Of a stretch of DNA of 64,000 bases, positions 7,978 to 15,868 are shown piece by piece. How positions within the stretch are numbered: position 1 is the first letter of the stretch; each line of letters starts with the position of its first letter. The notes beneath the pieces were generated by a model. It was given only the letters and a program-made list of their open reading frames with translations, was not told where the DNA came from and did no database searches. Position numbers and translations under genes: made by a program. Source of the stretch: Microbacterium allomyrinae (lineage in GTDB: Bacteria; Actinomycetota; Actinomycetes; Actinomycetales; Microbacteriaceae); NCBI RefSeq assembly GCF_020682705.1, contig NZ_JAGTTN010000005.1, positions 1 to 64,000 on the forward strand, read 5' to 3'.

Positions 7978-9372
7978 ATGAGCACACCGCAGTCCGCGCC
8001 CGGCGGCGCACCGGGCTTCACCCCCACCGGCACGATCGCCGCTTCGACCGACCGGCGACGGGTCGTCTTCGCGACGGTCGTCGGCACCACCGTCGAGTGG
8101 TACGACTTCTTCATCTACGCGACCGCGGTCGGCCTGGTGTTCGGCCAGCTGTTCTTCGCCCCCCTCGGCGCCAACAGCGCGATCGTCGCGTTCGCCACGG
8201 TGGGCGTGAGCTTCCTGTTCCGCCCGCTCGGCGCGTTCCTCGCCGGCCACTTCGGCGACAAGTACGGCCGCAAGGTCGTGCTGATGTGGACGCTGATCCT
8301 CATGGGCGCGGCGACCTCGCTCATCGGTCTGCTGCCCACGTACGAGACGATCGGCATCTGGGCGCCCATCCTGCTCGTGCTGCTGCGCATCCTGCAGGGC
8401 ATCTCGGCCGGTGGCGAGTGGGGCGGTGCCGTGCTGATGGCCGTCGAGCACGCACCCAAGACGCGCCGCGGCGCCTTCGGCGCCTCGCCCCAGATCGGTG
8501 TGCCGCTGGGCCTGCTCCTCGCGTCGGGCGTCATGGCGCTGATGGCGATGATCGCGCCCGGCGATGCGTTCCTCGTGTGGGGCTGGCGCATCCCGTTCCT
8601 GCTGAGCGTCGTGCTCATCGTGGTCGGCTACTACGTGCGCCGCCGCGTCGAGGAGAGCCCCGTCTTCGCGGAACTCGCCGAGCGCAAAGAGAAGGCGCGG
8701 ATGCCGATCGTCACGCTGTTCCGCAAGCACCTGCTCCTCGTCTTCATCGCAGCGCTCGTGTTCGCCGGCAACAACGCCGTCGGCTACATGACCACCGGCG
8801 GCTACATCCAGGGCTACTCGACCAACCCCGAGGGCCCGATCGGCCTCGAGCGCGGGCCGGTGCTGTGGGCGGTCGCGGGCTCGGCCGTCACCTGGTTGCT
8901 CTCGACCCTCGCCGCAGGCTTCCTCTCGGACCGCATCGGCCGTCGTTCGACGTACATCATCGGCTGGATCCTGCAGCTCGCCGGAGTGTTCCTGCTCTTC
9001 CCGCTGGTCAACACCGGCGACATCTGGCTGCTGTTCCTGGGTCTTGCGATCCTCACGGTCGGCCTCGGCTTCACCTACGGCCCGCAGGCGGCGCTGTACT
9101 CCGAGCTGTTCCCGGCATCCATCCGCTTCTCGGGCGTCTCGATCTCGTACGCGATCGGAGCGATCCTCGGCGGCGCCTTCGCGCCCACCATCGCGCAGTG
9201 GCTGGTGCAGACGACCGGCTCGACGATGTCGGTCACGTGGTACCTGGCCGGCATGACGATCGTCGGTCTGATCGCGACCCTGCTGCTGCGCGATCGCTCG
9301 GGAATCCCGCTCGGCCCCGACCACGAAGCCGAGCAGTCGGTCAGCCCGATCTACGGGCTGTCCAAGGCCTGA
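7978..9372 (+). CDS. MHS-family MFS transporter, probable aryl-acetate uptake
   Basis: This 464-residue major facilitator of the metabolite:H+ symporter family has the typical first segment (TTVEWYDFFIYATA), then GHFGDKYGRK in the loop between helices 2 and 3, and about 12 predicted membrane helices. The ATG at 7978 has GGAG 8 nt upstream. It is divergent from the hpa operon across a 123-bp shared promoter region, so it probably imports a substrate of that pathway such as a hydroxyphenylacetate. The exact solute cannot be read from the sequence; other MHS members carry shikimate, citrate or betaine. Confidence 0.88.
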   Translation: MSTPQSAPGGAPGFTPTGTIAASTDRRRVVFATVVGTTVEWYDFFIYATAVGLVFGQLFFAPLGANSAIVAFATVGVSFLFRPLGAFLAGHFGDKYGRKVVLMWTLILMGAATSLIGLLPTYETIGIWAPILLVLLRILQGISAGGEWGGAVLMAVEHAPKTRRGAFGASPQIGVPLGLLLASGVMALMAMIAPGDAFLVWGWRIPFLLSVVLIVVGYYVRRRVEESPVFAELAERKEKARMPIVTLFRKHLLLVFIAALVFAGNNAVGYMTTGGYIQGYSTNPEGPIGLERGPVLWAVAGSAVTWLLSTLAAGFLSDRIGRRSTYIIGWILQLAGVFLLFPLVNTGDIWLLFLGLAILTVGLGFTYGPQAALYSELFPASIRFSGVSISYAIGAILGGAFAPTIAQWLVQTTGSTMSVTWYLAGMTIVGLIATLLLRDRSGIPLGPDHEAEQSVSPIYGLSKA

Positions 9373-9453
9373 CGCTTCCGCCGCCCGCCTGTCACGGTGC
9401 TGTCGCCAACCGGCAACACGTGACGGGCGAGCGGCACGCGTGCGGCGCGGGGT

Positions 9454-9873
9454 TCAGGGGCGCGGCATCCCGGTCTCGCGGGTGCGCCCGCGCAGTTCTG
9501 CCACGATGCGGCCGTCGCCCGTCGAGACGCGCACGTCGTAGAGGCCCGACCGTCCTTCGAAGGCGCGGCGCTCGGCGACGGCCTCGAGCTCGTCGCCCTC
9601 ATGTGCGGGGGAGAGGAAGGCGATGTCGGCCCCGGCGACGAGGGTGACGGCTTCCGTCTCGTTGCACGCCAGCGCCAGCGCGGTGTCGGCCAAGGCGAAC
9701 ACGAAGCCGCCGTGCGCCACCGCGAAGCCGTTGAGCATGTCGGAGCGCACGGTCATGCGCACCACGGCACGGCCGGGCTCGGCGCGCACGACCCGCATGC
9801 CGAGCGCCCCCGACGCCGCGTCGCCGGCGATCATGCGGCGGGTGTGGTCGGTGGCGTAGACGTCATCGTCCAT
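9454..9873 (-). CDS. paaI: Hydroxyphenylacetyl-CoA thioesterase PaaI
   Basis: Hot-dog fold thioesterase of 139 residues. It carries the family motif AHGGFVFALADTA with the HGG turn at 54-56 and Asp63 as the likely catalytic acid, followed by the conserved Asn at 71. PaaI releases CoA from dead-end aryl-CoA esters in the phenylacetate pathway. The ATG at 9873 was chosen because MDDDVYATDH aligns with family starts. It is transcribed away from paaZ, and the 182-bp divergent gap contains a PaaR-type operator at 9957-9976. Confidence 0.88.
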   Translation of the reverse strand: MDDDVYATDHTRRMIAGDAASGALGMRVVRAEPGRAVVRMTVRSDMLNGFAVAHGGFVFALADTALALACNETEAVTLVAGADIAFLSPAHEGDELEAVAERRAFEGRSGLYDVRVSTGDGRIVAELRGRTRETGMPRP

Positions 9874-9956
9874 TCGGCATCCCTTCGCCTCGCCCGAGGC
9901 GTGCCCGACGTCGATCGCAGCGGCGTTGAGCGGGGCACTCTCGTGTGCGATCATCG

Positions 9957-9976
9957 TACAGAACGAGCGTTCAGTA
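9957..9976. promoter_or_regulatory. PaaR-type operator upstream of paaI and paaZ
   Basis: TACAGAACGAGCGTTCAGTA is a 9-2-9 dyad with one mismatched position. It matches the dyad at 12946-12965 upstream of paaA and the TetR gene. PaaR regulators of the TetR family bind sites of this ACTGAACG-N2-CGTTCAGT form. Binding here would control paaI leftward and paaZ rightward. Confidence 0.7.
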
Positions 9977-10055
9977 ATCCATGACGCTCGACGTCGACGA
10001 GGACGAGCGGATGCCGGTGCCACGCACGGGCTCACTCGCAGGTGAGGAGCAACGG

Positions 10056-12209
10056 ATGACGATGGAGACGCCGATCGGTCAGGCCACGTCTGCTCACGCG
10101 GACGACGCCCCGCTTCTCGAGAGCTACATCGGCGGTCGATGGGCCGCCCCCGACGGGTCGCGGGCCACGCTGCTGCAGGATGCCGCCACGGGCGTTCCCG
10201 TCGCACGCGTCGGAGCCGCCCCCGATATCCCGGCGGCCGTGGACTACGCGCGAACGGTCGGCCAGGCGTCCCTCGGCGACCTTCCGTTCCACCGGCGTGC
10301 GCTGATCCTGAAGGCGCTCGCGCAGGCCCTCACCGCCGCGAAGGACGACCTGTACGCCGTCAGCGCCCAGACCGGCGCGACGGCCCGCGACAGCATGATC
10401 GACGTCGACGGCGGCATCGGCGTGCTCTTCACCTACGCCTCGAAAGGGCGGCGCGAGCTGCCCAATGCGACCGTCCTCGTCGACGGCGCACCCGAGGCGC
10501 TCTCGCGCGACGGAAGCTTCGGCGGCCAGCACGTCTGGACCCGGATGGCCGGAGTCTCGTTCCAGGTGAACGCCTTCAACTTCCCGGTGTGGGGCATGCT
10601 CGAGAAGTTCGCGCCGGCGTTCCTCGCCGGCGTCCCGACGATCGCGAAGCCCGCGACGCCCTCGGCGTATCTCGCTGCGGCGGCTGTGCGTGTCATGGTC
10701 GATTCGGGGCTGCTGCCCGACGGATCGCTGCAGCTCGTGGTCGGGTCGGCCCACGGATTCCTCGACCACCTCGATGCGCGGGACTCGGTGAGCTTCACCG
10801 GCTCGGCGTCGACCGGACGGATGCTGCGGCGCGACGACGCGGTGGTCGTCCGGGGCGTCTCGCTCACCACCGAGGCGGACTCGGTCAATGCCGCTCTCCT
10901 CGGACCGGACGCGGTGTCGGGGACCCCCGAGTTCGACGCGTTCGTCGCATCGGTGGTGACGGAGATGACGGCCAAGGCGGGGCAGAAGTGCACCGCGATC
11001 CGGCGTGTGATCGTGCCGGCGGCATCCGTCGAAGATGTCGTCGAGGCCGTGCGGGCGAGGCTGGCGGTCAGGGTCGTCATCGGCGACCCTCGCGCCGAGA
11101 GCGTCACGATGGGACCGCTCGCAAGCCTCGCGCAGCGCGACGAGGTGCGGGCGCGCGTGATGGACCTGGTCGCGGGCGGTGGTGAGATCGTCATCGGTTC
11201 GCTCGACGAGCCCGAGGTCGTTCGTGCGGATGGCTCGGTCGGGGACGCGCCCGACGGGGCGTTCCTCGCGCCGCTGCTGCTGCGGTTCGCCGATGCGCGC
11301 GACGAGGACGCCGAGGGGGAGGTGCAACCGGATGCCGGACCCGCCGCCGCCAGGAGCGCTGCGGTGCATGAGGTCGAGGCGTTCGGACCCGTCGCCTCGG
11401 TGATCGGTTACCGCACGCTCGACGAGGCCGTCCGACTCGCGAACTTCGGCGGCGGCTCGCTCGTGGCGACGGTGTGCTCGGCCGATCCCGATGTGGTGAC
11501 GGCGCTGGTCGCGGGCATCTCGCCGTGGCACGGGCGCGTGCTCGTGCTCGACGGTTCGGTCGCGCGGACCTCGACGGGCCACGGTTCGCCCGTGCCGCAC
11601 CTGGTGCACGGCGGCCCCGGTCGTGCCGGCGGCGGCGAGGAGCTCGGCGGCATCCGCTCGGTGCTGCACCACATGCGCCGCACCGCGCTGCAGGGGTCGC
11701 CCGAGGTGCTGACCCGGCTCACCGGGCAGTGGCGGGCGGGCGCGGCGACCGATGACGGCATCCACCCGTTCCGAAAGCCCCTGTCGGCGCTGCGCGTGGG
11801 AGACCGCGTGGTCTCGCAGCCGCGGCCGATCACTCTCGACGACATCGAGCACTTCGCCGAATTCACCGGTGACACCTTCTACGCGCACATGGACGAAAAG
11901 GCCGCCACGGCGAACCCGTTCTTCCCCGGCCGTGTCGCGCACGGGTATCTGCTGCTGTCGTGGGCGGCGGGGCTGTTCGTCGACCCCGCTCCCGGCCCGG
12001 TGCTCGCCAACTACGGCCTCGAGAATCTGCGGTTCGTGACGCCGGTGTCGCCCGGCGACGAGGTGCGCGTCACCTTGACGGCGAAGCAGATCAGCCCGCG
12101 CGAGAGCGAGGAGTACGGCGAGGTTCGCTGGGATGCCGTGCTCGTGAACGAGCGCGACGAGATCGTCGCGACGTACGACGTGCTGACGCTGGTGGCCAAG
12201 GAGGCCTGA
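10056..12209 (+). CDS. paaZ: Bifunctional oxepin-CoA hydrolase / semialdehyde dehydrogenase PaaZ
   Basis: Two-domain enzyme of 717 residues. The N-terminal aldehyde dehydrogenase (about 1-540) has Glu273 (TEADS) and Cys312 (GQKCTA). The C-terminal MaoC-type hot-dog hydratase (about 570-717) has Asp606 and His611 in FTGDTFYAHMD and the later GRVAHGYLL loop, with the same Asp-His spacing as E. coli PaaZ. It opens the oxepin ring of phenylacetyl-CoA catabolism and oxidises the resulting aldehyde. It is slightly longer than E. coli PaaZ, partly through an acidic, Ala-rich insertion at about 414-437. The ATG at 10056 has GGAG 8 nt upstream. Convergent with the TetR gene. Confidence 0.94.
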   Translation: MTMETPIGQATSAHADDAPLLESYIGGRWAAPDGSRATLLQDAATGVPVARVGAAPDIPAAVDYARTVGQASLGDLPFHRRALILKALAQALTAAKDDLYAVSAQTGATARDSMIDVDGGIGVLFTYASKGRRELPNATVLVDGAPEALSRDGSFGGQHVWTRMAGVSFQVNAFNFPVWGMLEKFAPAFLAGVPTIAKPATPSAYLAAAAVRVMVDSGLLPDGSLQLVVGSAHGFLDHLDARDSVSFTGSASTGRMLRRDDAVVVRGVSLTTEADSVNAALLGPDAVSGTPEFDAFVASVVTEMTAKAGQKCTAIRRVIVPAASVEDVVEAVRARLAVRVVIGDPRAESVTMGPLASLAQRDEVRARVMDLVAGGGEIVIGSLDEPEVVRADGSVGDAPDGAFLAPLLLRFADARDEDAEGEVQPDAGPAAARSAAVHEVEAFGPVASVIGYRTLDEAVRLANFGGGSLVATVCSADPDVVTALVAGISPWHGRVLVLDGSVARTSTGHGSPVPHLVHGGPGRAGGGEELGGIRSVLHHMRRTALQGSPEVLTRLTGQWRAGAATDDGIHPFRKPLSALRVGDRVVSQPRPITLDDIEHFAEFTGDTFYAHMDEKAATANPFFPGRVAHGYLLLSWAAGLFVDPAPGPVLANYGLENLRFVTPVSPGDEVRVTLTAKQISPRESEEYGEVRWDAVLVNERDEIVATYDVLTLVAKEA

Positions 12210-12212
12210 GCC

Positions 12213-12228
12213 GGGCGCGGCTGCGCCC
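12213..12228. terminator. Possible hairpin between convergent paaZ and the TetR gene
   Basis: GGGCGC-GGCT-GCGCCC forms a 6-bp GC stem with a 4-nt loop directly after the paaZ stop. There is no T-run, so it is only a candidate. The 52-bp gap between the convergent stops has no room for another gene. Confidence 0.35.
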
Positions 12229-12261
12229 TCGTCGCTCGGTCGGTGAGCGGATCGACGGGCG

Positions 12262-12927
12262 TCAGCGCGCCCGAAGGCCGTCGAGGGCGACCGAGACGGT
12301 GGCGTCGGCGAGGGCGGAGGCGTCCATCGGGCCGCCGGGGCGGTACCACTCGACGATCGAGTTGATCATGCCGAACAGCAGCCGCGAGGTGGTGCCGGCG
12401 TCGAGATCCGCGCGCAGCGACCCCTCGTCGTGCGCGGCCTCGACGAGCTCGGACACGCGATGGTCGAAATCACGGCGCCTGCGGATCGCGTCGCGCTCGA
12501 GGTCGGTGTTGCCGCGAAGCCGCAGCAGCAGGGTCACGTAGGGCAGCTCCGCGACGAGCACGCGCACGGCGCCGCGCAGTACCGACTCCAGACGCTGAGC
12601 GGCGTCGCCCTCGAGCACGACGGCGGCCTCGAGCACGGCTTCCAGCTCGTCCAGTGCACGGTCGAGCGCTCGCCGCAGCAGTTCCTCTTTGCCGCTCACG
12701 TGGTAGTACAGGGCGGACTTGCTGGTGCCCAGACGCTCGGCCAGCGCGCTGATCGAGGTGGCCTCGTAGCCGCGCTCGTTGAACGTGGCGACGGCGACGT
12801 CCAGCACCGCGTCGAGGTCGTACGGCGGCCGGTCGATGCGGCCGTTGCCGCGGCGATAGGCGACGGCCGGCGACGAGGCCTCCGCCGCGGTGCGGGCGGG
12901 GGTCGCGGCATCCGTGTTGCCTGTCAT
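12262..12927 (-). CDS. paaR: TetR-family repressor, PaaR-like
   Basis: This 221-residue TetR protein has an N-terminal HTH at about residues 45-95 (SISALAERLGTSKSALYYH), preceded by a 35-residue Ala/Arg-rich tail. The C-terminal ligand domain is TetR-like and variable. It is divergent from paaA with a 20-bp dyad between them, and the same dyad lies upstream of paaZ/paaI. This matches PaaR regulators that are released by phenylacetyl-CoA in other actinobacteria. The ATG at 12927 lacks a clear ribosome site, and a TACTCT hexamer ends 8 nt before it, suggesting a nearly leaderless message. The ligand is inferred. Confidence 0.85.
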   Translation of the reverse strand: MTGNTDAATPARTAAEASSPAVAYRRGNGRIDRPPYDLDAVLDVAVATFNERGYEATSISALAERLGTSKSALYYHVSGKEELLRRALDRALDELEAVLEAAVVLEGDAAQRLESVLRGAVRVLVAELPYVTLLLRLRGNTDLERDAIRRRRDFDHRVSELVEAAHDEGSLRADLDAGTTSRLLFGMINSIVEWYRPGGPMDASALADATVSVALDGLRAR

Positions 12928-12945
12928 GGAACGCAAGAGTAGCAT

Positions 12946-12965
12946 TACTGAACGACCGGTAAGTA
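12946..12965. promoter_or_regulatory. PaaR-type operator upstream of paaA
   Basis: TACTGAACGACCGGTAAGTA is a 9-2-9 dyad with two mismatched positions. It is very similar to the site at 9957-9976 and lies in the 53-bp gap between the TetR gene and paaA, just ahead of the paaA ribosome site (AGGAGG, 12971-12976). Repression would cover both the regulator and the epoxidase operon. Confidence 0.7.
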
Positions 12966-12980
12966 GCACAAGGAGGTGTG

Positions 12981-13985
12981 ATGACCCAGGTGATCCACGA
13001 TGTCCGCGGCGTCGGGTACGACGCCGATGCGGACGGACTCGCGCGCTTCGAGCAGCTGATCGCGGCCGACGACAAGGTCGAGCCGGCCGATTGGATGCCC
13101 GACGCCTACCGGCGCACGCTCGTGCGGCAGATCTCGCAGCACGCGCACTCCGAGATCATCGGCATGCAGCCCGAGGGCAACTGGATCACCCGCGCCCCGA
13201 GTCTGCAGCGCAAGGCCATCCTGATGGCGAAGGTGCAGGACGAGGCGGGCCACGGCCTCTATCTCTACTCCGCCGCCCAGACGCTCGGCACCGCCCGTGA
13301 CGAGATGTACGACCAGCTGCTCACCGGCCGCGCGAAGTACTCGTCGATCTTCAACTATCTCACCCCCACGTGGGCCGACATGGGCTCCATCGGCTGGCTC
13401 GTCGACGGAGCCGCGATCTGCAACCAGGTGCCGCTCTGTCGCGCGTCCTATGGCCCCTACGCCCGCGCGATGATCCGCATCTGCAAGGAGGAGTCGTTCC
13501 ACCAGCGTCAGGGGTTCGAGATCCTGCTCGCCCTCATGAACGGCACCGACGCACAGCGAGAGATGGCGCAGGAGTCGGTGAACCGCTGGTACGCGCCGGC
13601 CCTCATGATGTTCGGCCCGCCCGACGACGAGTCGCCGAACTCGGCGAGATCCATGGCGTGGAACATCAAGCGGTTCTCGAACGACGAGCTGCGTCAGCGC
13701 TTCGTCGACATGATCGTGCCGCAGGCCGAGATCCTCGGCGTGACCCTTCCCGATCCCGATCTGCGCTGGAACGAGGAGCGCGGCCACTGGGACTACGGCG
13801 ATCTGGACTGGGACGAGTTCCACGACGTGCTGGCCGGCCGGGGCCAGGCCAACAGCATCCGCATCGCGAAGCGCCGCCGCGCACACGACGACGGAGCCTG
13901 GGTGCGCGAGGCCGCTCGGGCATACGCCGAGAAGCAGAAGGCGACGGATGCCGCCGGCCGGGTACGACAGGCGGTGGCGTCGTGA
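12981..13985 (+). CDS. paaA: Phenylacetyl-CoA 1,2-epoxidase catalytic subunit PaaA
   Basis: This 334-residue ferritin-like di-iron subunit carries the two metal-binding signatures EAGH (88-91) and EESFH (170-174). With PaaB, PaaC and PaaE it forms the multicomponent oxygenase that epoxidises the ring of phenylacetyl-CoA. AGGAGG stands 4 nt before the ATG at 12981; a GTG three bases earlier is in frame but too close to that site. It is the first gene of paaABCDE-ech. Its stop overlaps the paaB GTG by 4 nt. Confidence 0.96.
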   Translation: MTQVIHDVRGVGYDADADGLARFEQLIAADDKVEPADWMPDAYRRTLVRQISQHAHSEIIGMQPEGNWITRAPSLQRKAILMAKVQDEAGHGLYLYSAAQTLGTARDEMYDQLLTGRAKYSSIFNYLTPTWADMGSIGWLVDGAAICNQVPLCRASYGPYARAMIRICKEESFHQRQGFEILLALMNGTDAQREMAQESVNRWYAPALMMFGPPDDESPNSARSMAWNIKRFSNDELRQRFVDMIVPQAEILGVTLPDPDLRWNEERGHWDYGDLDWDEFHDVLAGRGQANSIRIAKRRRAHDDGAWVREAARAYAEKQKATDAAGRVRQAVAS

Positions 13986-14305
13986 CCGGGCCCGGCGCCG
14001 AGGTGCGCCGCGAGGACGGCGGGCCGGAGATCTGGCCGCTGTGGGAGGTGTTCGTGCGCTCGTCCCGCGGGCTGTCGCACGTGCATGCGGGCTCGCTGCA
14101 CGCGCCCGACGCCGAACTGGCCCTGCACAACGCCCGCGACCTGTACACGCGCCGCGGCGAGGGCGTCTCGATCTGGATCGTGCCGTCGGTCGCGATCACG
14201 GCGAGCGACCCCGACGCGCGCGGTGCGTTCTTCGAGTCGCCGCAGGGCAAGGACTACCGCTACCCGACCGCCTACCCGGCCTCGGCCGACGTGCCGCACC
14301 TGTGA
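13982..14305 (+). CDS. paaB: Phenylacetyl-CoA epoxidase subunit PaaB
   Basis: Small subunit of 107 residues, close to the usual family length. It contains the conserved core [20 protein letters not shown], a following domain around [11 protein letters not shown], and the [17 protein letters not shown] C-terminus. PaaB bridges PaaA-PaaC heterodimers in the epoxidase complex. The GTG start at 13982 overlaps the paaA stop (GTGA), and its stop overlaps the proposed GTG of paaC in the same way, so the three subunits are probably translationally coupled. Confidence 0.95.
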   Translation: MTGPGAEVRREDGGPEIWPLWEVFVRSSRGLSHVHAGSLHAPDAELALHNARDLYTRRGEGVSIWIVPSVAITASDPDARGAFFESPQGKDYRYPTAYPASADVPHL

Positions 14306-15225
14306 GCCCCGCCATGAACGATCGGCTCACGATCCTGCAGCTGACGGATGCCGCCGGCTCGCGCGCTGCGAGCGCACCGGGTCGCGCGGGCTCTGCCGAG
14401 GCATCCGCGGCGGTGGCATCCGCTCCGGGCTCGGCATCCGCCGGGGTCGACGCGGCAACCGACGCGGTCGCCCGCTACGCGCTGGGTCTCGGCGACGACG
14501 CGCTCGTGCTCGCGCAGCGGCTCGGGGAGTGGATCGCGAACGCGCCCGAGCTCGAAGAGGACGTCGCCCTCGGCAACATCGGTCTCGATCTGCTGGGGCA
14601 TGCCCGGGCACTTCTCACGTACGCGGGCTCGGCGTGGGGAAGGACCGAGGACGATCTCGCGTACTTCCGCGAGGAGGCGCAGTTCCAGAGCCGCTGGCTC
14701 TTCGAGTTGCCGAACGGTCCCGACGGCGGGCGCGACTTCGCGTTCACGATCCTCCGGCAGCTGATCGCCTCGCTCTACTTCGGCGCCCTGTACCGGCGGC
14801 TGGCGTCGTCGAGCGATGAGACTCTCGCCGCGATCGCCGCCAAGGCCGTCAAGGAGGTCGCGTACCACGCTGAGCACGCGACGCTCTGGACGCTGCGCCT
14901 CGGCCTCGGCACCGACGAGTCCCATCGCCGGATGACCCGCGCACTGGCGGACCTCTGGCCCTTCATGGGCGAGCTGTTCGCTCCGGATCCGGCGGTCCGG
15001 GCTCTCGTCGCCGCGGGGATCGACACCGTCGCGGTGGCGCCGGAGTCGCTGTGCGACGAGGTGCTCGCCGTCGTCGGCAGCGTGCTCGAGGATTCCGGAC
15101 TCGCCGTGCCCGAGGTGCCCTTCCTGCAGGGCGGCGGCCGCCTCGGCCGGCACTCGGAGCAGTTCGGCCGTCTCGTCGGCGAGATGCAGCTGCTCGCCCG
15201 TGCTCACCCGGGGGCGACGTGGTGA
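14302..15225 (+). CDS. paaC: Phenylacetyl-CoA epoxidase structural subunit PaaC
   Basis: Ferritin-like partner of PaaA, 307 residues. The conserved part starts at about residue 55 (ARYALGLGDDALVLAQRLGE) and includes ASLYFGALYRRL and the EVAYHAEHA segment. Residues 12-54 are an Ala/Ser/Gly-rich tract not expected in the family, and its DNA (14340-14460) carries four copies of GGATGCC/GGCATCC. I use the GTG at 14302 that overlaps the paaB stop; the ATG at 14314 is the alternative and neither has an obvious ribosome site. PaaC lacks a catalytic metal centre in the family and serves structurally. Confidence 0.93.
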   Translation: MSPAMNDRLTILQLTDAAGSRAASAPGRAGSAEASAAVASAPGSASAGVDAATDAVARYALGLGDDALVLAQRLGEWIANAPELEEDVALGNIGLDLLGHARALLTYAGSAWGRTEDDLAYFREEAQFQSRWLFELPNGPDGGRDFAFTILRQLIASLYFGALYRRLASSSDETLAAIAAKAVKEVAYHAEHATLWTLRLGLGTDESHRRMTRALADLWPFMGELFAPDPAVRALVAAGIDTVAVAPESLCDEVLAVVGSVLEDSGLAVPEVPFLQGGGRLGRHSEQFGRLVGEMQLLARAHPGATW

Positions 15226-15353
15226 CCGCGACGTGTGAGAGCTCCGCCTCCGCGACGGCCTCGGCGGGATGCGCCGCCGGATCGCGCGGGGATCGATCCG
15301 TGCGCCCGACGCCGAGTCATGCCACAGCCGGCCGGCGAAAGAGGCGGCCATGA
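15222..15353 (+). CDS. Possible 43-codon coupling ORF between paaC and paaD
   Basis: A GTG at 15222 overlaps the paaC stop (GTGA), and the frame ends in a TGA at 15351-15353 that overlaps the paaD ATG at 15350 (ATGA). The peptide is Ala/Ser/Arg-rich and matches nothing I recognise. It may simply be the 124-bp spacer, but the overlaps at both ends would let ribosomes pass from paaC to paaD without release. I cannot show that it is translated. Confidence 0.2.
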   Translation: MTATCESSASATASAGCAAGSRGDRSVRPTPSHATAGRRKRRP

Positions 15354-15868
15354 CCGTCCTGCTCGAGCGCGAAGCGCGACCACGACCGGTGGATCCGGCG
15401 CGGGCGGCGTTGTGGGATGCCGCGGCCACGGTGCTCGATCCCGAACTGCCGGTGCTGACCATCGCCGACCTCGGCATGCTCCGCGGTGTCGAGTTCGACG
15501 GCGACGTCGCGGTGGTGCGGATCACGCCGACGTACTCCGGATGCCCCGCGATCGAGGCGATCCGAGCCGACATCGTCGCCGCACTGGCCGAGATCGACCA
15601 GCCCGCCCGCGTCGAGGTGGTGTTGAGCCCTGCCTGGACCACGGACTGGATGAGCGCCGACGGCCGCCGCAAGCTCCAGCAGTACGGCATCGCCCCGCCC
15701 CGCCGCCGTGACGCCGGGGGAGTGGTCGCGCTCGGTCTGGGCGTCCGGTGTCCGCAGTGCGGGTCGCTGCACACGCGCGAACTGTCGCGCTACGGCTCGA
15801 CCTCGTGCAAGGCGCTCTGGCAGTGCCAGAGCTGCGGCGAGCCGTTCGATCGGTTCAAGGAGCTCTGA
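15350..15868 (+). CDS. paaD: Phenylacetyl-CoA epoxidase maturation protein PaaD
   Basis: This 172-residue protein has an N-terminal MIP18/DUF59 iron-sulfur assembly domain (about 15-110, with Cys65 in YSGCPA) and a C-terminal zinc-ribbon-like cluster (Cys134, Cys137, Cys153, Cys159, Cys162). PaaD is thought to help load metal or iron-sulfur clusters of the epoxidase, not to be a subunit. The ATG at 15350 follows AAGAGG at a suitable distance. The stop overlaps the paaE start (TGATG). Confidence 0.93.
   Translation: MTVLLEREARPRPVDPARAALWDAAATVLDPELPVLTIADLGMLRGVEFDGDVAVVRITPTYSGCPAIEAIRADIVAALAEIDQPARVEVVLSPAWTTDWMSADGRRKLQQYGIAPPRRRDAGGVVALGLGVRCPQCGSLHTRELSRYGSTSCKALWQCQSCGEPFDRFKEL

Noticed and set aside
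9381..9429. Hairpin between the MHS transporter and paaI ends
   Set aside because: CGCCCG and GTCACG arms pair only with a bulge and a long loop; too weak to list as a terminator.
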